A model generated the notes under the pieces. That model did no database searches. It saw only the letters and a program-made list of their open reading frames with translations, and had not been told where the DNA came from. Positions 52,903 to 63,552 of a stretch of DNA of 64,000 bases are shown piece by piece. Made by a program: the position numbers and the translations under genes. The stretch is from Rhynchopus sp. YZ270_cl-10. Taxonomy: Eukaryota; Euglenozoa; Diplonemea; Diplonemida; Diplonemidae. Numbering within the stretch: the stretch's first letter is position 1; each line of letters begins with the position of its first letter. The stretch spans positions 248,001-312,000 of the forward strand of contig OZ037868.1 of NCBI GenBank assembly GCA_964035575.1, given 5' to 3'.

Positions 52903-55900
52903 TTACGCCGCCTTAATAGTCGCATAGTCGACGACCGCTGTAACGTCACCATCAAAGAGGACCTTCCATTTTCCTGGAGAGTCTTTTGCTTGTACTTTTC
53001 CTTCTGCGCCTGCCTTCACGGAGGTGTCGGGCACGTCTATTGTGGCTACCACAGAGGCACCGTCGGCAAACTTCACTTTGAGGGATGATGTGGACGCCTT
53101 TGAATCCCACTTTTCGTCAGATTTGTAGTACTCGAAGAACTGTGCCTTAGAGTAGTAGGCACCGTCGGAGTCTTGCCTCTTCTCCTCTTCGGCTGCCTCG
53201 TCCGGTTTTTCCATGGACATCATCATCTCGCCGTCCTCGCCCATTTTCATCTCTTCTTCCGGTTTTTTGCATTGCTTCGGGTCGAGGCCCTTCTTCTCGA
53301 CTGCTTCTGGTAGGTCAACCATTCCCTGCGCAGCGTCCACCCAGTTTGCCATGATGTGGCAATGCCATGCTCCCATGACCTGTGGATAGGTGATTTTGGA
53401 GCGGGGCTGGCGGGTCGCTTTGGTAACGCTCTTGCATTGCCCTCTGTTGCCCGGCCCGTCGTCCACCTCGCGCCCAAGCATCCAAAACCCGCCGTGGCTC
53501 ATGAACAAAATGCACTCCCCGGTCTCGCAGTCCTCCGCCACCCACTGCGGCATGCCACGCTCCTTCTTCTTCACCTCGTTGTACGTCCCGCACAGTGCAG
53601 GCACGTCAGGGATGTACACCACAATGCTCTTCGGCACTGTCACCTTCGGCGCCATCGTGATCTTCACCACACTCTTCTTTCCAGGCGCGCTCCCAGGCGC
53701 CTTCGGGGCAAAGGTTGGTGCAAGGTTTGCAGAGCCAATAGCCTTCGCTGTTGCCGCAGGAGTCGGCGGGGGGACCGGAACCGGAGGTGCTGTCGGTGAT
53801 GGGACCGGTACTGGAGGGGCAGGCGGGATGGGAGGCGATCCTGCAGGGAGCGGTGTGGCGAGAGGTGCTGGAGGTGTCGGTGGTGCGACCATGGGTGCGA
53901 CTGCAGGCATTGCTGTAGGCGTCGTCCCCACCGGTGGTGCTGCAGGCTGGGTGACAGGAGCCACTGGAGGTGGCTGCTCCACAACCGGCGCAACTTGAGG
54001 AGCAACCGGTGCTGTCCTCTGCCCATCATTCTTATCCTGTTGCTGCGTCCAGTCCACCGGGGGTGGTGTCTTGAACCCAGATTCAACGTCTGCGCCTACC
54101 AAGGCTTCTGCTGCAGCGCCAAAGGAAGGTGCACCTTTCCAAAAGTGGAGCACCGTGTTGAGAAGCTCCTTCTCCGCCCACTGCACGGAGTGGCCCCAGG
54201 CAGGGATGACCTCGTCCTCGCGGTAGCGGTATGTGTCGGAGTACCCGCCACGCACCTCAAACGGCTGTTCGTCCTCCTCAATCACCTGCACAATGACGCC
54301 CACCTCCGCAGCGCTTCTGATGGAGCCCTGCTCGTGCGAGCCTGCACGCAGCCCAACGGTGTCGCCCAGCTTCAGCTTCTTCCTGCAGGGCGGGTTCTCG
54401 GCCTCGTCCCAGGTGCACCCGCTGGTGCTGCCGCAGACCTGCTCCGTAGTGCACGTCGTGTCGTCGATCCTCCCTGCGTTCGTGCACGTCGCCTTCAAGC
54501 AGATGTCGCCCCACTGTAGTGATTGGGGGTAAATTCCAAGAAGTGTATCGTGGGGGCTGTCTTTTAGGTGGGGTGGGGTTGGATGGCCATACCGCTGCCA
54601 GAACGTCGTTCGACTCTTTCTTCGGTGCCGGGGTGGGTTCGGGAGAGGAAAGCTCGGGGCTAGTCTTTTCGGCGGAGACTTCCTTTTCGACCTGGTGGGG
54701 GTGGGTTGCCAAAAAAAACCAAATAAAAGTTGGGAAGATGATCCTAAGCCTTTCCACTATCCACCAAAAGGCAGGTGAAAGCCGGACAGTGCTAGATACC
54801 TCAGTCTTTTCAGTCTTGCGGATGAAGTTCCATTCATGCGACTTGGCCCATCCATCGACACGGACCTGGGTAGGGTTGAGCGAGGTCACACGCCCCGCAC
54901 GCCACTCGGACTGCGGCTCGCTGCGCACCTCAACCCTGTCGCCTTCACTGAAGCTGACTGGCATAGTGTCACTAGCATGCGGTGCTTTGGGTGCAGACTT
55001 GTGGACACGCAGGTACTTGAAGTGGTGCGTCTTGTTCCACCCGTTGACAAGAACCTTCACCTTGGGTTCGAGCACCTTAACGATACCGCGCTTCCAGTCC
55101 TTTTCAGGCTTGTCACGCACGTCAACGTGGTCACCAACTTCGAACTGTGAGGAGGGAAATGAAGTGTGTTGATGAGCGCGTCACAAAAGACTTTGCAAAT
55201 ATAGACAATAATTTGTTTCATATACTAACTATTCTACTGAATAGATGGTATAATAGGGTGCACTAAATGTACACCAAATATAGACAATAATTTGGAACAG
55301 CCTGCTTCATAGAAAGAAAATCTTAGTGTCGGCAGCGGGGTAAAGCAAACAACGGCCGAGATCCGATCAAGCGGAACGGATGTGTGTTGTTAAGGTCATA
55401 CCGAGAACTCAATCCCTGCTGCAGTGACCTGTGACAGAGGGAACGTCTTGTCATCTGCCTGCACCTCAAAAGGCTCCTTCGAAGCGTCAAAGCTGGACAC
55501 TGTGTACCGCTCGCCGTCCACCTCGATTTCGAGTCTGTGTCAAGTAAATAAGGTGAAAAAAATGACAAAAATTTTGTTGCCTCACTCTACAGTCGTAGAC
55601 ACTGGTCTTTGAACTGCCCGCAAAAAAATCGCTTTACTTATCTTTACGATATCTCCCATATCCTTTTGCCCCCGCATACCCCTTTTTGGGCACAATCCGC
55701 ATGAAGTCTGCACTCGCAAAGCGGTTGGACAGTCCTTCGCAGGAAAGCTCCCAGTCGTCTTCGTGGTCGGGGTCGCGTCCGTTGTTAGGCGAGGCAATGC
55801 TGCAGAGAACGTACTTCACGGTGTCCATGTCCACCAGCTTCAGAGCAATGAGGGTACCACGGTTAATGGCCTCCACACTGAAGGGGATCTGAAAAGAGAA

Positions 55901-57186
55901 AAGAGAGAGATGGGCAAGTGCTGAGTAAAATATGAAATCCATAAAAGAGAATTTGAAAGTGCAAAAACACCTCACCGTTCATTCGGCGGACGCAGGTACC
56001 AGGTTATCGAACCCCAGAGAGCAATTCATTCATGCACGAACAAAAAAAAAAAAAAAGCCATTTTCATGACTGTGTAGGGAGGCCTCATTTTTCGAGGATT
56101 GCATAAAAAAGTGAAGTCGATAGTGCGCAAAAACGCCGACAGCCAACACAGTTGGTACTTCAATATATTGACAAATAATTTTTTTCATACTGTGGCCTCA
56201 TGGTTCACCTCGACCGTCTTTTTTGTGCCATCGCGTTCAGCTTCCATCGCTTCTTTCTCAGCTGTCGTTGGCCCGCTTTCCAATGGTGCTGAGGTTGTGT
56301 TTGTTGTGTTCATCGCTGTTCCGTTCGTTGCATTCATCGCAGGCTTAACAGTAGGGGGGTGCACATCAGCGTCGACACCCGACCCTGATGCGTCCTCCTT
56401 CGCCTTCACAGAAGCGTCTGCCTTTGTAGAAGCTTCCTCAGAGCTGTCTTCTTTGGGTGTCGGTTTTTTGGTCGGTTTTGCTTCTTCGTCGGATCCGGAT
56501 CCGGATCCTGCTGAGCCCGACCCGGAGCCCGACGCAGACCCTTCGTCCCCCTTCTCCTTTAGGGGCATCTTCTTAGCTTTCGCCGGGTCTTCTTTGCTGT
56601 CAGATCCGGACCCAGTGGAGCCGGACCCAGAGTCGTCTGTGTCAGCCTTGGCTTTCTCTGTCTTCGCCTTGTCTGTGTCAGATGCACTCCGTTTCGCGGG
56701 CATTTCCCCAGAGCCGGAGCCAGAGGCAGAACCGTCTGTTTTTGGTGGATTCGAGGGTTTAGAAGATTTCCCTGCGGGTGTTTCATCCTCGGAGCCAGAG
56801 GAGGAGGAGGAGGAAGAGGAGGAGTCCGCTTTCGCCTTTTTTGGGTCATTTATTAATTCTGGTTTTGTGGACATTATGTCTTCCTTCGGTTTTTTGGTGC
56901 CGTCTTGCGATGAACTGCCAGTATCGTCTTTCCCCTTGGATCCCTTCTTCGCATCCAGACCTACACCGTCCTCGCTGTCGCTCCCCCCCTTCTCATCCCC
57001 CTTGTTTATGATGTCTGCACGCTTCGCCTCCTTCACGTGAACGGATGTATCAGCTTCCATTGGTTTGGCCATGGTCGTTTCATCGTCTCCTGTATGTCCC
57101 GCATTCAAGCTTAGAACCTCTTCGGAGCTGACCAGCGAGCAGAGCACTGCCACAAGCAGAATGGTGCGTGGATGTGCCATTCTCAA
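52903..57186 (-). CDS. Secreted Ser-Gly-rich / SH3-like / Cys-rich protein
   Basis: Proposed exons 57186-56191, 55888-55680, 55534-55402, 55144-54800, 54691-54593 and 54513-52903 (1130 residues). Exon 1 has a signal peptide (HPRTILLVAVLCSLVSSEE) and a Ser/Gly/Glu/Lys-rich low-complexity region (SGSGSG, poly-Ser) with N-x-T sites, suited to heavy glycosylation. Later exons hold agenet/Mind-bomb-SH3-like modules (FEVGDHVDVRDKPEKDWKRG; FSEGDRVEVRSEPQSEWRAG; LKLGDTVGLRAGSHEQGSIR), a Cys-rich block (CTNAGRIDDTTCTTEQVCG) and a long Pro/Ala/Val-rich hinge. Exon 1 unspliced ends Thr-Val-TGA, where GTATGA matches this window's donor and the next exon is in phase. Alternative: two genes, 56185-57186 and 52903-55942. 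Function unknown; extracellular or surface role inferred. Confidence 0.68.
54735..54770. repeat. Intronic family A fragment (A15)
   Basis: GTTGGGAAGATGATCCTAAG, CCTTTCC. It lies in the 54692-54799 intron of the secreted-protein gene. Confidence 0.5.
55196..55294. mobile_element. Family F insert with 20-bp target duplication (F2)
   Basis: A 59-bp insert (55216-55274) matching F1 is flanked by two perfect copies of CAAATATAGACAATAATTTG (55196-55215 and 55275-55294). It lies in the 55145-55401 intron. A duplication this long is more like target-primed reverse transcription than cut-and-paste. Confidence 0.85.
55951..56000. repeat. Intronic family D copy (D4)
   Basis: TTTGAAAGTGCAAAAACACC, TCACCGTTCATTCGGCGGAC, GCAGGTACC. 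It lies in the proposed first intron (55889-56190); the outer GTGC/GTAC stem has one mismatch. Confidence 0.7.
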
Positions 57187-57642
57187 TGGTAAGATGGAGA
57201 CAGAGATGGCAAAAAGGGGGGAAATGAAGGAGGAGGAGAGGGCGTATTAAAAAGGGCCCTTTCTCTTTCGGTCAGATTGTTTGTTGGTGTTGCCGCCGTG
57301 TGTGTTGGGTTGGTGTTCCCAAAAAAAAAAAGGGGGGGTGGGGATGGGGGGGGGTGGCGTTAGCACCTTGCCAACAACGTGGTTGTTGTGCACCTGTGGG
57401 GGGTGGGGGAGGAGATGAGGAGGGTGAGGGGAGGAGTGTTTAAAAATAAAAGTCGAAACTTCAAAAGAGTTGAAAACGTGGTAAAATTTTTTTTTTGTGT
57501 CGTTCTTCTGTTGTCATTCCGCTGATTTTTTTCTTTTTTTTCTTCTCGAAAAAAAAAAAAAATAAATAATTATATCACGGTGCAAAACTCAAAGCTATTT
57601 TCTGTACCGTGTGTTTGGTGCTGTGTTATGCCATTTTATTAT
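57187..57642. other. Intergenic leader region
   Basis: 5' flank of the secreted-protein gene with G/A-rich tracts, then AT-rich DNA. No gene. Confidence 0.5.
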
Positions 57643-58571
57643 GGGATAAGGACAGTCTGGCCCACTACGTTTGACTTTTGGACAGTATGGGCCCAACATG
57701 TTTCGATAAAGACAGTTCAGCCCCAAACGTTTGTAAAAAAGACAGTTCAGACCCAAAACGTTTGTAAAAAAGACAGTTCAGACCCAGGCAGCGGTAGGGA
57801 GGGTTTGCGGGTTTCTGGTGGGAGGGGTGTTCGCGGGGGTACCCCCCGCTGAATCTGGCACTGGGGTGCCCAAGCACCCAGATACGCAGGTACACACGTA
57901 CACGTACCCTAATTGCCAGAGTCGACGCAACAAAAAAGTCCAAAAGACTTTGTTGGTGGCCTTACTCATTTGGATCACAACAATTTTGGCCCAGGCATGC
58001 TCTTGAAGTATGACAATTTAGTGTGTATGGGGCAGGGTGTTGTTTTGTTCTGAATTCTCTTTGTTATAACATCTATCTAGCATCAAAATTGTGGAAAACT
58101 TTGCACCCCAAACACCCTCAACAACGCCCGCCAAAAGGCGCCCCTTGTTTCTGGGAGTTGGTTCTCATGTTTGATACACTACACAGCAGACATTCCTCTG
58201 AGTCCAACGCTTGTGCGGCGTTGTACGTAAGGTGCACGAACACAGGGTCTGGTGGTAAATTTTGCGTACTGCGACGTGGTACTGCGTGGGTCTGGGAATA
58301 TGGGTACCTGGGTACAGGATATTTGTTGTCAAAGACATCTTCCACCATGCATTGAGATAGATATAGATATAGATATTGCATTGAGATAGATATAGAGAGA
58401 ACTTGGGCTCAGGTGGGTGCAGCTGCCTGGGTCTGAACTGTCTTTTTTGCAAACGTTTTGGGTCTGAACTGTCTTTTTTACAAACGTTTGGGGCTGAACT
58501 GTCTTTATCGAAACATGTTGGGCCCATACTGTCCAAAAGTCAAACGTAGTGGGCCAGACTGTCCTTATCCC
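57643..58571. mobile_element. MULE-type element, 929 bp, 9-bp TSD
   Basis: Terminal inverted repeats of about 150 bp start with GGGATAAGGACAGTCTGGCC and contain three GACAGTTCAG(A/C)CCCAAA modules. It is flanked by perfect TTTTATTAT duplications (57634-57642 and 58572-58580). Long TIRs plus a 9-bp duplication are typical of Mutator-like elements. It has no transposase; the core (57982-58356) is shared with the element at 59799-62033. The near-intact ends suggest a recent insertion. Confidence 0.85.
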
Positions 58572-58580
58572 TTTTATTAT

Positions 58581-59653
58581 AGAAAAAAAAGGAGGGTCTT
58601 TACGAATGCCGTTTTATCAACCCCCTCTTTTGTTTTTTTTCTGCAAGATCGTTTTTTTTTTCCTCCCGTTGTCTGGCCAATAATTACAATAAAAAAAATA
58701 AGGCCAGGTGCCCCTTTTTATCTAGCCACAAAAATGTAAAAGTGAGGGGAGGTGTGTGCTGCCTGTCTGTGTAACCCCCTCATGTCAAAGGTTCAGGGCT
58801 GCTGTTCCCCATGTGTAACCCCTCTGTAGACCAACAAGCAACCGCAGTACACGGCAGCAACAGGGCAGGCATTACAGACACACATGCCAAAAACGTTCAG
58901 CCCGTCTACTCGCTTTCAAAAAACCCTCCTCCCCATTTTTTTTTGTTTTGTTTTGTTTGAAAAAAAAACACAAGGTAGCCCGAAGGCTAATGAATTTCAA
59001 AAGGTTTTTTTTTAAACTTTTTTTTTTTTTTTTTTTTTGCGTGCACAACCCCCCACCTCTGTTCCTCGAACAACGCTAGGGTAAGTAACAGGGGATCACT
59101 GTTCTTATTAACAAACTTCTGCAAAAAAAAGCCGAATAGGAAGTGTTTCACACTCCCCTTTTGAAACGAAAACAAAATCTTAAAAACATGAACTGTGTAC
59201 GGGCACAGATATCTTTTAAAAAAAATGCCGCGATTGTAAAAATTGTAAAAATAACATTCAAAACCAATAGGCTGAACACAATAAGAAAACATTTGCACAG
59301 ATGAAAATGTGCAGATGGGGTTGCACACACATCTATCAGAGAATGTGATTGACGCGGATATCACAAAGGCTGCGATACTACTATCGAAAAAAAATTAGAA
59401 AAAAAAAAAACGTTACAACCCTTCCGCAAAAAGTGTTGTGAGAGAGGCGAGAGTAAAAAAAAAGAATGGGGGGGGGTAGAAGAAAAAAGTAGGGACACAT
59501 TCCCAGATGCAGGCAAGCTATATACATACACATATTTGCCAGGTTTTTACACACAATAAAACTAAAAAAAAAGAGATAAAAAATAATGGGGTGATCGCAA
59601 AAAAAATCAAAAGCAACCCAAGCAATAGATGTTCGTAGAGAAAAAAAAATGAG
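58581..59653. other. Intergenic, AT-rich
   Basis: No gene. Long T-runs near 59005-59038. Confidence 0.5.
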
Positions 59654-59705
59654 AAGTTGAAAGTGCAAAAAACACCTCACCGTTCATCGGCGGACGCAGG
59701 CACCA
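59654..59705. repeat. Family D hairpin mini-repeat (D5)
   Basis: AAGTTGAAAGTGCAAAAAAC, ACCTCACCGTTCATCGGCGG, ACGCAGGCACC. It is nearly identical to D1 apart from extra A residues in the 5' internal loop. Confidence 0.8.
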
Positions 59706-59798
59706 AAAACTTCAGCAACGGGACTTTTTTTTTCTTTGAAATTTTCGACCTTCGATCACACCAAACAAAAGGAGGCAAAATAAAAATAAAATAAAATT

Positions 59799-62033
59799 GA
59801 GAAAAGTTCGATTTCGGCCTCGAAAATACCCGTGACACCGATTTGTCACGGTACTTTGTCACGGAATTTTTTTGAAAGATTCGATTTCGTGACAAAAAAA
59901 AATCGATTTCGTGACAAGCCGATTTTTTCATTGACACACAAAATTCAATTTAGTGACAAATGACTTTTTTCATTGACAAAAAAAAATTCGATTTCGTGAC
60001 AAATCCATTTTTTCATTGACAAAAAAATGTCATTGAAAAAAATGGAATTTGTCAAGGAAAAAGTCGTGACAGCCAACCCGCCAGTCACTGAAAAGTGACC
60101 AGACAGCCACTTGACAAACACAAAAGAGGCCATTCTTGAGCTGTCTAGAAACCGAAGGGCAGAGTCTGAAGACACAAGGTATGATAACTTTATGATTATG
60201 CAAGACTTAGTATATCGCGAACACGGTCAGGCTTGCACGCCTCTGGCCAGAGGCCAGCCCCACTAAATGATATGCAGCAGACACTCATTGCAGATTTCAT
60301 TTTCATTCGGTAAAAAATTAATGGGTGCGCACGTTTCTATACCTAATACCCCAACCCTCACCCATACATTCCATTACACACACCAAAACAGATCGAATCC
60401 ACCAGCGCATGCGACGGAAGCAGATTCAGATTGTGGTTTGATAAGCAGAGTTCGGTTATTATGGTGGTGGAAAGGGGGGTGGGAACACTTTGTCAGTCAC
60501 TGCTATAGCCATTAACCAGGGAGCATAGCTAGTGCAAGAAATTCGACTTTGGAAACCTTCCGGAAAGTCTGTCCTCTGCTTCCGGAGGACTAGACACAAG
60601 AAAATATTGTTTGTTCCCCCAGAAAACCAGTGCACAATTCACACTCCTTGTGGGTGGTCTTGTTGCCTTTTCGTCATAGTAATTTTGGCCCAGGCATGCT
60701 CTTGAAGCATGACAATTTAGTGTGTATGGGGCAGGGTGTTGTTTTGTTCTGAATTCTCTTTGTTATAACATCTAAGTCAATCGCGGGTGGTGGTTTGTGT
60801 AGCGTGAGGCACTCTTTTTAACAAACTTCCTGCAGTTGCTATGCACTGTTATTTCTTCGGATTTATCATCATACAGCGTAACATAGTGGATTCGCCTGGT
60901 CGACACAACCTTTGATAGATATGGGATAACCAACCCCCTTCGACCCCTCGTGGGTTCACTGAACAAGCCCTAGTGGTAGTTAAACGCGATTGACATTTAC
61001 ATTCCTAGAGATGAAAGAACAAGATAACACTTCTGTACCCGCGCATCAAAATTGTGGAAAACTTTGCACCCCAAACACCCTCAACAACGCCCGCCAAAAG
61101 GCGCCCCTTGTTGCTGGGAGTTGGTTCTCATGTTTGATACACTGCACAGCAGGCATTCCTCTGAGTCCAACGCATGTTTGGCCTGTCTGCGGCGTTGTAC
61201 TTAAGGTGCACGAAGACAGGGTCTGGTGGTAAATTTTGCGTAGTACTGCGACGTGGTACTACGTGGGTCTGGGAACCTGGTACCTGGGTACAGGATATTT
61301 GTTGTCAAAGACATCTTCCACCATGCATTGAGGAGGGTAAGACAGTGTTCGCAGTTTCTACCTGATAGCATTACACATTTAACTTCTCCACGGGGGTCTT
61401 GGGCCGTTCATTCGGTTATACCTTGACTACCGGAAGATATTCTTGAGGCCTTTTTGGTCTCTAGAATATCCGGTCTTCCCGAACGGAGGCACACTTTGTG
61501 TGTTACTACGACCTGGCAATTTCCAGCAGTAGGTTAAGTAATCTTTCTTGTAAATTGTTGGATCATTATCTCCTCAGTGCATGAATGCCCCACGTGACTG
61601 GACACTTTTGTGTTTGTCATGTGGAGCTGTGGTTGCTCTTTCACGACTTTTATCCTTGTATCCAGTGTACCCAGTACCCAGTGCCCTGTCACGACTTTTT
61701 CCGTGACAAAAAGTTTGGTTTCCTTGACAAAATCCATTTCTGTCACGACTTTTTCCGTGACAAAAAGTTCGGTTTCCTTGACAAAATCCATTTTTTCATT
61801 GACATTTTTTTGTCACTGAATTTTTGGATTTGTCACGAAATCGAATTTTTTTTTGTCAATGAAAAAATCGGTTTGTCACGAAATCGAATTTTGTGTGTCA
61901 ATGAAAAAATTGGTTTGTCACGAAATCGATTTTTTTTTGTCACGAAATCGAATCTTTCAAAAAAATTCCGTGACAAAATTCCGTGACAAATCGGTGTCAC
62001 GGTAATTTTCGAGGCCGAAATCGAACTTTTCTC
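59799..62033. mobile_element. MULE-type element, 2.2 kb, 9-bp TSD
   Basis: The ends are GAGAAAAGTTCGATTTCGGC and its inverse. Long arms (about 59799-60090 and 61690-62033) are packed with GTGACAAA/TTTGTCAC and TTTTTTCATTGACA units. It is flanked by perfect AATAAAATT duplications (59790-59798, 62034-62042). There is no transposase gene. The interior carries the cargo shared with the 57.6-kb element, split by a 267-bp insert at about 60774-61042. Confidence 0.85.
60774..61042. mobile_element. Insert nested in shared cargo
   Basis: This stretch is present here and absent from the otherwise matching cargo at 57982-58356. It contains GTCAATCGCG (60776) and CGCGATTGAC (60985) as inverted repeats. 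A minus-strand 64-codon frame (60966-60772; e.g. GLVIPYLSKVVSTRRIHYVT) reads like protein. Either a nested insertion here or a deletion in the other element. Confidence 0.5.
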
Positions 62034-62042
62034 AATAAAATT

Positions 62043-62791
62043 GAATAGCCTCAGCTGACAGCACCCATCCCACACCCGCCTCGAACAACCTTTTTTCCCT
62101 TTTTGGTTAAGTTTCCTGAAGTGTAACACAACCCTTACAAAAGTCACCCCTTCCCCCTCTTCCTTTTAAGTTCACTACCATTTCTTGCAGAAACATACAA
62201 ACACACACAGGTTGGGGCCATATTCTGCGCAAGAATTACCCCCTATTAGTTATCAGACACACAGGTTCCGCAGAGACCAGAACCACCTTTTTTTTTTTTC
62301 ACACACGACAGTGAAATGAGTAAATGACCTGCCTCATGGTTTCACCGTTGCAATCCAACAGCGAAACCACACAGTACAACCACAAAGTCAAGAATAGTTA
62401 CTTTACCATCGCATACACACATACCTCACCGTACAAAAGGGGGTATTCGCTGTTCTCTGGACAACAAATACAACTTCTCAGACGTTTTCCCCCACTCACT
62501 GAATGTGAGGAGACCCAAGCATCAAAACTGACGTCAAGCACAGGGAAAAGGGAGGACCACCCATGGGTGAACAGGTGTCCTCTCGGACTCAAGCTGGAGC
62601 AAGGCTTATGAACTGAATGAGGATAGCACCACGTTACAAGACAAAGAGGAGACAGAAAGAGAGAGAAAGAGAGAAACATTGAGATGAACTGGACAACATC
62701 TGTTTCTTAAAGAGGGGATATTGCACAAAAAAAAATGGTATTTTAAAACGCTAGGCAGAGAAAGAGAAAAATAAAACCGAATTTGTAAAAA
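62043..62791. other. Gene-free stretch with a weak ORF
   Basis: A plus frame at 62324-62611 (95 codons) and an overlapping minus frame are both open; neither has domain-like features. I do not call a gene. Confidence 0.35.
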
Positions 62792-62833
62792 GGTGCAAAC
62801 GCCTCTGCAGGTATAAAACGACGCCTGCGAGCT
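62792..62833. repeat. Family D mini-repeat, apical loop changed (D6)
   Basis: AGGTGCAAACGCCTCTGCAG, then an insert, then ACGACGCCTGCG. The 3' arm is rearranged. Confidence 0.4.
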
Positions 62834-63010
62834 CGTCGGGTACAGTGTTAAGAGGAAAATGGTAAAAAAGGGGGTGCCATCCGCTCCGTGTCTACAGTTG
62901 CCAATGTATTTTTTTTAAAAACGATTGGCTTTGTTTGTGCGCAAAAAAAAAACAAAGTGATTTGCAAATAGTGGTATCTAACCTTATTTTCTAATGCCAA
63001 TAAAGAGATG

Positions 63011-63090
63011 TTAAAAGTGCAAACGCCTCACCGTACACCGGCGAAGCCCAGGCACTGTCGATACAGGCACACCTCCGACTGACATAACCA
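63011..63090. repeat. Adjacent family D and B copies (D7, B6)
   Basis: D7 (63011-63055): TTAAAAGTGCAAACGCCTCA, CCGTACACCGGCG, GCCCAGGCACT; the apical CCG/CGG pair and the outer AGTGC/GCACT stem are intact. B6 starts 2 bases later (GATACAGGCACACCTCCGAC, TGACATAACC) and is truncated. Confidence 0.65.
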
Positions 63091-63275
63091 AAAATTGTGA
63101 AGTCCCTACCACTCCATCATAGAAAAAAAAACCCCCCAAATCGATGAGTGGATAACTTGCTGCTCAGCAGACAGTCCAAAAAAAAAAAAGAAAAAAGAAA
63201 AAAAGGCCAGTATCCCCAGTTCCTTTCGGAACGGGGGGGGGAGTGGGGGAATACGGTAAGAAAAAAGAGAGAAAA

Positions 63276-63372
63276 TCTTGTGATATGAATGTGCTACACA
63301 CACACATCTTATCGACCAAAAGAGAAACGGTTGGCAAGGTGATTCTAAGCCTCACGATACTTAGCCACCTTG
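63276..63372. repeat. Two family A hairpins (A16, A17)
   Basis: A16 (63276-63312) shares GATATGAATGTG ... CACACATCTTA with A13. A17 (63335-63372) is CAAGGT-gatt-CTAAG, loop CCTCACGATA, CTTAG-cc-ACCTTG: eleven paired positions with symmetric small bulges, the best-preserved A hairpin here. Confidence 0.75.
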
Positions 63373-63552
63373 AAACAAACAAACAACGGTTTGACGCACG
63401 ACAGCAACAATCAAATATATTCCAAAAATTTCTCCGAAACGTTGTGCAAGGGGGTACGGGGGGGTGGAGGGGGCTGTTTTTTTTGTACAACAAAACACCG
63501 AGAGACAGCTAGCAAAAAAAAAAGAGGGGCGGAGAAAAAAAAATGAAGGCAG

